Notes under the pieces: model-generated | The model's database searches: none | What the model was told of the DNA's origin: nothing | The model's input: the letters and a program-made list of their open reading frames with translations, nothing else | Program-made: the position numbers and the translations under genes | Assembly: GCF_943733665.1 (NCBI RefSeq) | Contig: NZ_OX030782.1 | Span: 1,948,501-2,012,500 of the forward strand | Direction: 5' to 3' | DNA length: 64,000 bases | Source of the DNA: Aquimarina sp. Aq107 | Lineage (GTDB): Bacteria > Bacteroidota > Bacteroidia > Flavobacteriales > Flavobacteriaceae | In this document: piece by piece, positions 17,737 through 26,382 of the stretch | Layout: every line of letters starts with the position of its first letter | Position numbering within the stretch: position 1 is the stretch's first letter

Positions 17737-18261
17737 TTAAATTGATTTTTGGATTACATTTTCGTTTGATATTAAATGTTTCGTTTTTGATAATAAATAA
17801 TCAATTCCGAACCTTCCTGAACCTAGTATTAGATTATAGATGGATATCCATAAGAAACCCATCGCTGGTAACATACCCCAAATCCCATTATCCCATTTTT
17901 GAAAAAATATTGCGACCAACATTGTACACATTATAAAGAAAGAAGCAATTCTAGTTTTTAAACCTAATGCAAGAAATACACCACCAATGGCCTCGCTAGC
18001 TGCTCCCATCCAAGCAAAGAATGTTGGAAATAAAGCAAAAACGCCTCCGTATTCTGCAATATCTTGGGGGAACCAATCTACTACTTCTAGAAAACCTAAA
18101 TCTGGTGAACCTTTAGGACTCCAGGGTACTCCAAATTTACTCCCACCAAAATTTACTGCTAGAAAGTATCCACATAATATTCTTGGAAGCGCAAATAGTA
18201 AATCAAAAAACCAATACGTCATTGTTATTGGAGTTATTATCATTTTAATTACATTTTTCAT
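17737..18261 (-). CDS. DoxX family membrane protein
   Basis: About 174 aa from the ATG at 18261; an upstream in-frame start at 18327 is less likely because it adds a basic non-conserved segment before MKNVIKMIITPI. Four hydrophobic helices are present, with DoxX-like elements LLFALPRILCGYFLAVNFG, AWMGAASEAIGGVFLALGL and RIASFFIMCTMLVAIFFQKW. DoxX proteins are integral membrane proteins often linked to quinone or thiol redox systems; the role here is unknown. It is immediately upstream of the GIN-domain gene. Confidence 0.82.
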   Translation of the reverse strand: MKNVIKMIITPITMTYWFFDLLFALPRILCGYFLAVNFGGSKFGVPWSPKGSPDLGFLEVVDWFPQDIAEYGGVFALFPTFFAWMGAASEAIGGVFLALGLKTRIASFFIMCTMLVAIFFQKWDNGIWGMLPAMGFLWISIYNLILGSGRFGIDYLLSKTKHLISNENVIQKSI

Positions 18262-18331
18262 GATTGAATTTGTTTTAGATGTTTGATAATCCAAATGTCT
18301 AAATTCAATGTGATTCCGGCGCCTCAAAAAG

Positions 18332-18371
18332 AAATAGGACGGCTCAAATCAAAATTTGAGCCGTCCTATTT
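18332..18371. terminator. strong terminator after the alpha-amylase gene
   Basis: An 18-bp perfect inverted repeat, AAATAGGACGGCTCAAAT (18332-18349) with 18354-18371 and loop CAAA, lies just past the amylase stop on the minus strand. Confidence 0.8.
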
Positions 18372-18396
18372 AACGTGAGTCGATATGTAATTTCGA

Positions 18397-20100
18397 TTAT
18401 TTTTTCGCCTCTAGTAATATAATTTCATAATCAGATTTTATCGTAACATTTCCATCTTTTACAGTAGCTTCTATTCCTGAATACGTATCCGTTAAAGCTG
18501 TACCATCTTTAAAAATTGAATTAACTTTTATTGTTTTTGTTCCTTTTCGTTGATTTAATCCAATTATAACTCCATCAACGTTACCATCTTTAGTATATTT
18601 TCTCGAAAAAACATAAGGCGTTTCTTGTATCATTTTATGTTTTCCTGCACCAATAGACGGATGATCTTTTCTGAACTTACCAAGTTTTTGCCAGTGTAGT
18701 AATAATGATTTTGTTTCTTCTTTTTCCAAATCTTCCCAATTCATATTTGATCTTAAAGTAGCATCACCTTCGGTTCCTTCTACGATTAAAGATCTACCAG
18801 TTTCGTCACCGTAATAAACTTGAGAAATTCCTGGAGTTAATAATAACTTAGTAGCAGATTCAAAAGTTTTCTTTCTTTCTTTATCAAATGGGTCTCCGTC
18901 ATCGTGAGAACTGATATAGTTCATAACACTTTTTCCTATCAGACCTGTTTGTAGTGCAGTACTATATTTACTATACAGTTTCTCGTAATTTAGTCGTTTA
19001 GCATCGTATTTGAATTGAAAATTGATAAGATTATCAAACCCATTTGCAAAATAATCTACTTTACGATCTCCGAAATCATAAAATCGTTTTCCATCAATAC
19101 CATACCCATATAATTCTCCTAAAACATAAAATTCATTATTATCTAGTACTTTATCGGGATTGTTTTTTTTCCATTCTGCAAATGCTATTTTGGCTTGTTC
19201 CGCTAGAACACCCCAAACACCTTCTTCTACATGTTTAACTGTATCCACACGATATCCGTCAATTCCAAGTTCCCTTACATAATCCGTTAACCATTTAATA
19301 ATATAGTTTTTGGGAGATTTTTTTAAACCTGTTTTTGCAAAAAAGATTTCTAATTCATCCATTTCTGCTTCTAATCTTCCTTCTTCTTTCCATTTATTAC
19401 TTAATGCTTCTGGTAATTTTACCTCATCATCATTTTCGGTTTTTACATCAGGAAGATTTTTTACCAATGTACATTTTACAGCTGTTTCATAATCTTTATA
19501 AGAACATTGAGGTTCTGTACGAACCCAATCATCCGACCATTTAGGATCTTTATCTGTTACAGGTCCCGTATGGTTTATAACCACATCCATCAGGATTCTA
19601 ATTCCATTTTGATGAGCTACATCTACCAATTTCTTAAGATCATCATAAGTTCCAAAATTTGGATCTATGGAGGTCCAATCTTTTGCCCAATATCCGTGAA
19701 AAGCATAAGTATTACCTGTTCCTTCATCTACACTATCATGAATTTGTTCTACTAAAGGGTTTACCCAAAGAGCATTAATTCCAAGTTTTTCGAAATAACC
19801 ATCTTCAATCTTCTGAATTATTCCTTTTATATCTCCACCTTCAAAACCTCGTAGAATACCTGTTTCTTTTGATCGATCTAAAACCTCGTCATTAGAAGTG
19901 TCTCCATTTTTAAATCTGTCGGCTAGTAAAAAATATACATTGGCACCTTCCCAAATGAAAGGGATATTCTCTGTTGTAACAGTTGTTGTGGTTTCTGATT
20001 CTAAATTTGCTTTTTCTTCTGAATTTGGTTTAGTTTCATTTTTACAAGAAATAAGAATACTAAATAAAAGCAAAATGCTAGTTGTTAATAAATGTTTCAT
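18397..20100 (-). CDS. GH13 alpha-amylase-like lipoprotein
   Basis: 567 aa from the ATG at 20100, chosen because it begins a clean lipoprotein signal (MKHLLTTSILLLFSILISCKN). It carries all GH13 blocks: ADRFKNGD near the N-terminus, region I VDVAHQNGIRILMDVVINH, region II GYRVDTVKHV (nucleophile Asp), region III FYVLGELYGYG (acid/base Glu), region IV NYISSHDDGDPF (stabiliser Asp). It cuts alpha-1,4-glucans at the periplasm or cell surface. A C-terminal beta domain with IGLNQRKGTKTIKV follows. Similar proteins belong to Sus-type starch systems, but no SusC/D pair is nearby. An AraC-type membrane regulator lies upstream on the same strand. Confidence 0.93.
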   Translation of the reverse strand: MKHLLTTSILLLFSILISCKNETKPNSEEKANLESETTTTVTTENIPFIWEGANVYFLLADRFKNGDTSNDEVLDRSKETGILRGFEGGDIKGIIQKIEDGYFEKLGINALWVNPLVEQIHDSVDEGTGNTYAFHGYWAKDWTSIDPNFGTYDDLKKLVDVAHQNGIRILMDVVINHTGPVTDKDPKWSDDWVRTEPQCSYKDYETAVKCTLVKNLPDVKTENDDEVKLPEALSNKWKEEGRLEAEMDELEIFFAKTGLKKSPKNYIIKWLTDYVRELGIDGYRVDTVKHVEEGVWGVLAEQAKIAFAEWKKNNPDKVLDNNEFYVLGELYGYGIDGKRFYDFGDRKVDYFANGFDNLINFQFKYDAKRLNYEKLYSKYSTALQTGLIGKSVMNYISSHDDGDPFDKERKKTFESATKLLLTPGISQVYYGDETGRSLIVEGTEGDATLRSNMNWEDLEKEETKSLLLHWQKLGKFRKDHPSIGAGKHKMIQETPYVFSRKYTKDGNVDGVIIGLNQRKGTKTIKVNSIFKDGTALTDTYSGIEATVKDGNVTIKSDYEIILLEAKK

Positions 20101-20256
20101 GTGTTTGTTTTTGTGTTTCAAAACAATGATTCTCTCAATAAAGAGCACCAATTAAGTGTCGAAACGGTAATAAATACTGGTTGAAGTTGCTAATCTATAA
20201 AATTGTGTATAAAAAATACAGTTTGATTAATTGAGAAATTCATAAAAATGATATAG

Positions 20257-21444
20257 TTACGCTTTATTTTGGGAAGCAGAATATTGCGAAGGAGATGTAT
20301 TTGTTAATTTCTTGAATACTCTATTAAAGGTTGCTTTGCTATTAAACCCACACTCATAAGCGATTCCTAACAACGATAATTGTTGTTGCTTACCTTCTTT
20401 AAGCATTTTTTGTACTTCTTTTACTCGATATGAATTTACAAAATCATTAAAGTTTTTATCAAAACCAGAATTAATAGTCTCAGAAATAATAGATGCTGGT
20501 ATTTTGAGCATCTGTGATAGTTGAGTAAGGTTAAGATCTGGGTTAAGAAACGGTTTTTCTTCTGACATAAATTCCTTTATTTTTTTCTTATTTCTAATAA
20601 CATCACTACTTAATTCAGTTGATAACGTAGAAGTTGTTTCTTTTACCGATACGGAAAAATTTAAATTATTCAACTTACTAGTATCTGTAAAATATCCTTT
20701 TATACCAATATATATAATTGCTACAGCTGTAAAAAAATGATACCACCAACGTTGCGTCCAATGAAGTTCAGTAATAACGGATCCGATAACTCCCTGAAAT
20801 AAACTATATAAAAAAAGAAAGGAGTAAATAAAAAGAAAGTTCCTAATCCAGTTCAATTCTAGACTATACGTGTTAGAAAAAAAATGTTGAATTTTTTTTC
20901 GGTATACATAATATAACTGAATAGTAAATGCTAGATACAGAAGCATCTGAAGGTTTTCTACAACCCCAATAAGAGGTCCAACATATTTTTCGTCCAAAAA
21001 AACTTTGAGATAACCATTCTGTGTATCCTCAAAACCTGGTTGCGCAGCATCATAAATGAAAATAGATATTTTGTATACTATATATAAACAAACAGGAATG
21101 AAATGTAAAAAGTCTTTTTTTCTAAATTTGAAATTAGAAGTGGTAATTGATTTTATGTAAAAGTATAATAAAGGACCAATTGCTAATGATAATGCTATGA
21201 GCCAATAATTAATCTTGGTATTTTGAAATGTGTCATACCAGTCCATAAAACCAATAGTATAAGAAGTTCTATGATAGCCAGTAATAAAAATTAATAAAGA
21301 AAGTATTAAAGCGGATATATGTTTTTTTTTGAAATATCTTACCAATAAAAGAAAAGCAAAAATAAACGCTTGGAGAACTAATAGTAGCAAAGGTGTACTA
21401 TATAGATTAAATGAAGGGAACTCTAACGGTAAAGGAATTGACAT
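20257..21444 (-). CDS. AraC-type regulator with membrane domain
   Basis: 395 aa. The N-terminal 250 residues contain seven or so hydrophobic helices (LLLLVLQAFIFAFLLLVRYF, WLIALSLAIGPLLYFYIKS, WWYHFFTAVAIIYIGIKGYF). They are followed by a cytoplasmic AraC/XylS HTH at ~290-395, ending LSLLGIAYECGFNSKATFNRVFKKLTNTSPSQY (seen over residues 355-388). Such 7TM-HTH18 proteins are common in Flavobacteriia and are presumed one-component membrane-bound regulators. The downstream alpha-amylase gene on the same strand is a natural but unproven target. Confidence 0.9.
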   Translation of the reverse strand: MSIPLPLEFPSFNLYSTPLLLLVLQAFIFAFLLLVRYFKKKHISALILSLLIFITGYHRTSYTIGFMDWYDTFQNTKINYWLIALSLAIGPLLYFYIKSITTSNFKFRKKDFLHFIPVCLYIVYKISIFIYDAAQPGFEDTQNGYLKVFLDEKYVGPLIGVVENLQMLLYLAFTIQLYYVYRKKIQHFFSNTYSLELNWIRNFLFIYSFLFLYSLFQGVIGSVITELHWTQRWWYHFFTAVAIIYIGIKGYFTDTSKLNNLNFSVSVKETTSTLSTELSSDVIRNKKKIKEFMSEEKPFLNPDLNLTQLSQMLKIPASIISETINSGFDKNFNDFVNSYRVKEVQKMLKEGKQQQLSLLGIAYECGFNSKATFNRVFKKLTNTSPSQYSASQNKA

Positions 21445-21530
21445 AATGCTAATTTAAATATTTCGCAGAATTATTTTTTATTTTTTTTTTAATTAAAATA
21501 CTGTTCCTTTGACTATCAATTAAGATTACA

Positions 21531-22427
21531 ATGACCAAATTTAAAGCTTGGATCTCTGCCGCAAGGCTTCGTACATTACCATTATCGGTATCAGGAATTA
21601 TAGTTGGATCAGCACTAGCTGGTGGTTTTGGTGTTTCTATTATTTTTTGGTTAGCTATTGCAACTACCTTAGGATTACAAATCCTTTCTAATTTTGCAAA
21701 TGATTATGGAGATGGTGTTAAAGGAACTGATAACGAGGATAGAGTAGGACCTAAGCGAGCTTTGCAAAGTGGTGCTATATCAGATAAAGAAATGTTTGTA
21801 GGTATTGTACTCACTTCGATTATAACCATGTTTCTAGCCATATTTCTTATTTATGTGTCTTTTGGAAAGGAATATTTCTTTTATTCTGTATTCTTTTTTC
21901 TTTTAGGTATAGCAGCAATAGCAGCAGCAATAAAATATACTATGGGAAATTCTGCATATGGATATCGTGGATTAGGAGATGTTTTTGTATTTATTTTTTT
22001 TGGATTGGTTAGTGTTGTTGGGTGTTATTTCTTATTTACAAAAGATTTAAATGGATTAATATTTCTTCCGGCTACTGCAATTGGGTTATTAAGTTCTGCA
22101 GTGCTAAATCTCAATAATATGAGAGATCACGATAGTGATAAAAAATCTAAAAAGAATACCCTAGTGGTTAAATTAGGTATTGCCAAAGCTAAAATGTATC
22201 ATTACTTTTTAATTCTTGGGGCAATTTTCAGTATGATAGTTTATCTTATTTATACCTATAGGAATTATTTTAATTTACTGTTTTTAATAGTTTTAATACC
22301 CTTATTAATTCATTTAAATAAAGTTATAAAAACAAAGGATACCAAAAACTTAGATCCAGAATTAAAAAAAGTGGCACTATCCACATTTTTTCTGGCTATA
22401 TTATTTAGTTTAGGGCAGATTTTATAA
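21531..22427 (+). CDS. menA: 1,4-dihydroxy-2-naphthoate polyprenyltransferase
   Basis: 298 aa UbiA-family membrane enzyme that attaches the prenyl chain to DHNA to give demethylmenaquinone. Motifs: WISAARLRTLPLSVSGIIVGSAL at the N-terminus, first Asp-rich motif NFANDYGDGVKGTDNEDRVGP (residues ~53-73), second motif NNMRDHDSDKKSKKNTLVVKLG, and about eight hydrophobic helices. Length and motifs match MenA well. First gene of a cluster on the plus strand with menC and menE, consistent with menaquinone biosynthesis. Confidence 0.95.
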   Translation: MTKFKAWISAARLRTLPLSVSGIIVGSALAGGFGVSIIFWLAIATTLGLQILSNFANDYGDGVKGTDNEDRVGPKRALQSGAISDKEMFVGIVLTSIITMFLAIFLIYVSFGKEYFFYSVFFFLLGIAAIAAAIKYTMGNSAYGYRGLGDVFVFIFFGLVSVVGCYFLFTKDLNGLIFLPATAIGLLSSAVLNLNNMRDHDSDKKSKKNTLVVKLGIAKAKMYHYFLILGAIFSMIVYLIYTYRNYFNLLFLIVLIPLLIHLNKVIKTKDTKNLDPELKKVALSTFFLAILFSLGQIL

Positions 22428-22457
22428 CTTTCCATTACCATTTTAAAACCTTACACA

Positions 22458-23138
22458 ATGAAAATTACTTTTTTTGGGCAGAATACGTTATTGCTGGAAA
22501 TCAATGAAGTTAAAGTTTTAGTTGACCCCTTTATTTCTGGTAATCCTATGGCTAAAGACAAAATAAAAATTACAGATTTCAAAGTTGATTATATATTACT
22601 GACACATGCACATCAAGATCATACATTAGATGCAGAAGCCATTGCAAAGCATAGTAATGCGATTATAGTATCTAATTATGAAATTGCAATGTATTATCAG
22701 GATAAAGGAATAGAAGTACACCCAATGAATCACGGAGGTAACTGGGAATTTAGTTTTGGAAAAGTAAAATATGTAAATGCATTACATACGAGTAGTTTTC
22801 CGGATGGAACTTATGGTGGTCAACCTGGAGGTTTTGTAATACAAGCAGAGTCTGCGAATGTTTACATCGCTGGAGATACTGCTTTAACCATGGATATGAA
22901 GTTAATTCCGTTAACAACAAAATTAGATTTAGCTATTTTACCTATAGGTGATAATTTTACTATGGGAATTGATGATGCTATTATTGCTAGTGATTTTGTA
23001 GAATGTGATAAGGTTCTTGGAGTTCATTATGATACTTTTGGATATATAGAAATTGATCATGAGGATGCTAAAAGAAAGTTTAGAGCCAAAGACAAGGATC
23101 TTATTTTATTAGATGTAGGGCAGCGTATAGAATTATAA
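22458..23138 (+). CDS. metallo-beta-lactamase-fold metal-dependent hydrolase (UPF0173/UlaG-like)
   Basis: 226 aa. Metal-binding motif HAHQDH (in LLTHAHQDHTLDAEAIA), downstream His in NHGGNWEF and in LHTSSF, Asp in YIAGDTALT, and a final His in GVHYDTFGY. UPF0173 proteins are cytosolic hydrolases of unknown substrate. It lies 30 bp after menA and its TAA stop overlaps the ATG of menC (TAATG), so it is clearly within the men operon. A role in trimming a menaquinone intermediate is conceivable but not shown. Confidence 0.88.
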   Translation: MKITFFGQNTLLLEINEVKVLVDPFISGNPMAKDKIKITDFKVDYILLTHAHQDHTLDAEAIAKHSNAIIVSNYEIAMYYQDKGIEVHPMNHGGNWEFSFGKVKYVNALHTSSFPDGTYGGQPGGFVIQAESANVYIAGDTALTMDMKLIPLTTKLDLAILPIGDNFTMGIDDAIIASDFVECDKVLGVHYDTFGYIEIDHEDAKRKFRAKDKDLILLDVGQRIEL

Positions 23139-24178
23139 TGAAAGCAATCTATCATAAGCATATTTTAGAATTTAAAAGACCGAGTGGAACTTCTAGAGGA
23201 GTTCTTAAGACTAAAGAAACTTGGTATATCGTAATTACTTTTAATGGTAAACAAGGTATTGGTGAGTGTGGTATTCTAAGAACGTTAAGTATTGATGATC
23301 GACCTGATTATGAAGAAAAACTTAAATGGACTTGTAATAATATTCATTTAGGCGTTGAGCAACTTTGGGAAGAACTCAAAGAATTCCCTAGTATTCAATT
23401 TGGAGTAGAAATGGCTTTTAAATCTTTACATAGTGAGTCACCGTTTTTGTTATTCCCATCAAAATTTACGAAAGGAATAGATTCTATCCCAATTAATGGA
23501 CTGATATGGATGGGAGAGAAGGAGTTTATGAAAAATCAGATAGTAGATAAACTAAATCAAGGTTTTGATTGTATTAAAATGAAGATAGGTGCCATTGATT
23601 TTGAAGCAGAATTAGAATTGTTATCATATATAAGATCCCAGTTTTCTGAGGAAGTTATTGAGCTAAGAGTTGATGCTAATGGAGCGTTTAGTACTAACGA
23701 AGCTTTAGATAAATTGATAAAACTGCATAGTTTCGGATTGCACAGTATAGAACAACCAATTAGACAAGGACAATACGATTATATGATGGATTTGTGCGAA
23801 AGATCACCTTTGCCCATAGCTCTAGATGAAGAATTAATTGGTGTTTTTAGTGTAACGGAAAAGAGAAAATTACTACTAACAATAAGACCTCAATACATTA
23901 TTTTAAAACCAAGTTTAATAGGAGGTTTTAAAGGAACCCAGGAGTGGATCGATATTGCCGAAGAATTAGGAATAGGATGGTGGATTACGAGTGCTTTGGA
24001 AAGTAATATAGGATTAAGTGCTATAGCACAATATACCTATACATTACAAAGTAAGATGCCGCAGGGATTAGGAACAGGAAGTTTGTATACCAATAATATA
24101 GAAGCTCCCTTGTTAGTAGATACAGGTAGTTTAAAATATCAACAAAATAAGAAATGGGTAGTTTCTTATTTAAATTAA
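23138..24178 (+). CDS. menC: o-succinylbenzoate synthase
   Basis: 346 aa enolase-superfamily enzyme that dehydrates SHCHC to o-succinylbenzoate in menaquinone synthesis. Catalytic Lys pair region FDCIKMKIG, metal ligands in ELRVDANGAF (Asp), SIEQPI (Glu) and PIALDEELIG (Asp/Glu), and second Lys in YIILKPSLIGG. C-terminal WWITSALESNIGLSAIAQY is typical of MenC/AEE. An AE epimerase could look alike, but the men context decides. The start ATG overlaps the previous stop by one base. Confidence 0.92.
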   Translation: MKAIYHKHILEFKRPSGTSRGVLKTKETWYIVITFNGKQGIGECGILRTLSIDDRPDYEEKLKWTCNNIHLGVEQLWEELKEFPSIQFGVEMAFKSLHSESPFLLFPSKFTKGIDSIPINGLIWMGEKEFMKNQIVDKLNQGFDCIKMKIGAIDFEAELELLSYIRSQFSEEVIELRVDANGAFSTNEALDKLIKLHSFGLHSIEQPIRQGQYDYMMDLCERSPLPIALDEELIGVFSVTEKRKLLLTIRPQYIILKPSLIGGFKGTQEWIDIAEELGIGWWITSALESNIGLSAIAQYTYTLQSKMPQGLGTGSLYTNNIEAPLLVDTGSLKYQQNKKWVVSYLN

Positions 24179-24189
24179 ATAATTTATAG

Positions 24190-25095
24190 ATGTATATAGA
24201 GCAAGGAAGAAAAGGGAAATTAGGAATGTGGAAATATTTGCCTGTTCCAATCGGTTTTCTCGGTTTAATTCTTTTTAATTTGATGTTTACTCAGGGAGTT
24301 GATATTGATGCACTTATGGCTGAGCAGATAGAAACTTTAGGAAAACCACTATTTTTTCTTATTTCTGTAGGACCTTTTGTCATTTTTTTAGCAGGGTTGC
24401 TTTTTTGGGTAAAGGTAGTGCATCAACAAAGTATAACGTCTTTAACTACATCTAGAAAAAGAATAGATTGGAAACGAGTTCTTTTTATGTTTACACTCAT
24501 AACACTCTATATTTTAATTACTACTGGAGTTTTATATTATTTATATCCAGAAGATTTTCAGCTTAATTTTGAATTAGATGCTTTTATTACTTTGGCTATA
24601 ATGGCAATTATTATTGTTCCGATGCAAACTAGTTTCGAAGAATATTTGTTTAGAGGTCATATGATGCAGGGATTAGGTTTAGCTACAAAAACTAGATGGA
24701 TTCCACTGATTGTTACCTCTGTAATATTTGGTGCTATGCATTTTGGTAATCCAGAAGTAGCTAAGATTGGTCCTCATATTATGGTTTACTATATAGGGAC
24801 AGGTCTATTTTTAGGTATTATTACTTTAATGGATGAAGGTTTAGAGCTAGCATTAGGTTTTCATGCAGCGAATAATTTAGTAACGGCACTTTTAGTAACA
24901 TCTTCTTGGACGGCATTTCAAACAGATTCTATTTTATTGTATACAGGAGAACCCGAGACAGGATTGGAAATATTGATTCCTGTTTTCGTAGTGTTTCCAA
25001 TTTATATTTTAATTCTTTGGAAAAAATATAAATGGTCAGGATGGAGAGATAAACTATTTGGAAAAGTTAAACCAGAAATTCAAATGGAAAAATAA
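24190..25095 (+). CDS. CPBP family intramembrane glutamic endopeptidase
   Basis: 301 aa, about eight hydrophobic helices. Diagnostic motifs of the CPBP (Abi, PF02517) family: FEEYLFRGHMMQGLG (motif 1, catalytic Glu pair plus Arg), AMHFGN (motif 2 His) and GFHAANNLV (motif 3 His/Asn). These are membrane proteases related to Rce1, with roles in processing prenylated proteins, bacteriocin self-immunity or regulated proteolysis. It sits between menC and menE, 11 bp after menC, and is presumably cotranscribed; why a protease is in a quinone operon is unclear. Confidence 0.88.
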   Translation: MYIEQGRKGKLGMWKYLPVPIGFLGLILFNLMFTQGVDIDALMAEQIETLGKPLFFLISVGPFVIFLAGLLFWVKVVHQQSITSLTTSRKRIDWKRVLFMFTLITLYILITTGVLYYLYPEDFQLNFELDAFITLAIMAIIIVPMQTSFEEYLFRGHMMQGLGLATKTRWIPLIVTSVIFGAMHFGNPEVAKIGPHIMVYYIGTGLFLGIITLMDEGLELALGFHAANNLVTALLVTSSWTAFQTDSILLYTGEPETGLEILIPVFVVFPIYILILWKKYKWSGWRDKLFGKVKPEIQMEK

Positions 25096-25161
25096 CAAAT
25101 TATTAATATATAATTTACGTAATCATAACCAATGAATATGTAATAAAATTGAAATTTGGGT

Positions 25162-26277
25162 ATGCAAACAGAAGATACATTTTCTACACCTAAAATACAT
25201 AACAATTTTAGTATTAATAAGCGATCTTTAGATAATTCTGGTCTGCAACGTATCGCCTATAGTTTTAAAAAAGACGGAGAGTTTTATGAACAAGAAGTGG
25301 GTAACTTTCTTCTGGATTGGTTAAATGATAAAGATTATATTGTAGTCAAAACTTCAGGTTCTACCGGAAAACCAAAGAAAATTAAAATTTACAAGCAGCA
25401 TATGATAAATAGTGCCTTAGCTACGGGTGCTTTTTTTAAGGTAAAAGAAGATACAACTGCCTTGTTATGTTTACCGGCTACCTATATTGCTGGAAAAATG
25501 ATGTTGGTTCGCGCTATGGTTTTGGGATGGAAAATTGATTTGGTTCCACCTAAAACAAATCCCTTGGATACTGTATATAAACAATATGATTTTTGTGCTA
25601 TGGTTCCATTGCAATTAGATAATTCTATTAATAGATTACATCTTATAAAAAAATTAATTGTTGGTGGAGGAACCGTACCGGAAAATCTTAAAGAATTAGT
25701 GCAAGGGGTCAAAACTAAAATTTTCGAAACCTATGGAATGACCGAAACCATCACTCATGTTGCTGCAAGAAGAATTAACCCAAAAAAGAAAGATAAAAAA
25801 GATGCTAAATACTTTAAAGCATTACCAAATATAACACTTAGTACAGACGAAAGAAATTGTTTGATAATCAAAGCACCCCAGTTAAATGATAAAACAATCA
25901 TCACAAATGATGTTGTAGAGCTTAAAACATACAAGAAGTTTAATTGGAAGGGACGTTATGATAATGTAATAAATAGTGGAGGAGTTAAATTATATCCAGA
26001 AGAGATAGAAACTAAACTTCAGTTATTAATTGGGCATCGATTTTTTATAGCAGCTGTTCCAGATGATGCTTTGGGTGATAAAGCAATTTTGATAGTGGAA
26101 AGGGATTATGATATTGTGGTAAAAGAAAATTTAGAAGATGCGATATCTAATTTAAAAGTTTTAAGTAAATATGAAGTCCCTAAAGAGATTCATTTCTTAG
26201 CTCAATTTATAGAAACGGATAATGGTAAAGTACAACGAACTAAGACGTTGGAACTTGTTCATAATAATCTATCCTAA
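25162..26277 (+). CDS. menE: o-succinylbenzoate-CoA ligase
   Basis: About 371 aa from the ATG at 25162 (a TTG two codons upstream is also possible). AMP-forming acyl-CoA synthetase: P-loop-like KTSGSTGKPKKIKI, motif ETYGMTETITHVA, aspartate-containing adenylate motif NWKGRYDNVINSGGVKLYPEEIE, and the final catalytic Lys in DNGKVQRTK. It is shorter than typical 450-500 aa MenE, as is normal for Bacteroidota, with a reduced N-terminal domain. It activates o-succinylbenzoate with CoA. Last recognisable gene of the men cluster; menD, menF, menB and menH are not in the window. Confidence 0.9.
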   Translation: MQTEDTFSTPKIHNNFSINKRSLDNSGLQRIAYSFKKDGEFYEQEVGNFLLDWLNDKDYIVVKTSGSTGKPKKIKIYKQHMINSALATGAFFKVKEDTTALLCLPATYIAGKMMLVRAMVLGWKIDLVPPKTNPLDTVYKQYDFCAMVPLQLDNSINRLHLIKKLIVGGGTVPENLKELVQGVKTKIFETYGMTETITHVAARRINPKKKDKKDAKYFKALPNITLSTDERNCLIIKAPQLNDKTIITNDVVELKTYKKFNWKGRYDNVINSGGVKLYPEEIETKLQLLIGHRFFIAAVPDDALGDKAILIVERDYDIVVKENLEDAISNLKVLSKYEVPKEIHFLAQFIETDNGKVQRTKTLELVHNNLS

Positions 26278-26382
26278 ATATATTACCAATTTCCCTAAGC
26301 TAAATCACCTTTTTACTCAATGTAGATTTTAATTAAGAATCTGTAGGAGTAGTTTTATTTCATAATTAAAACAATAATTATT

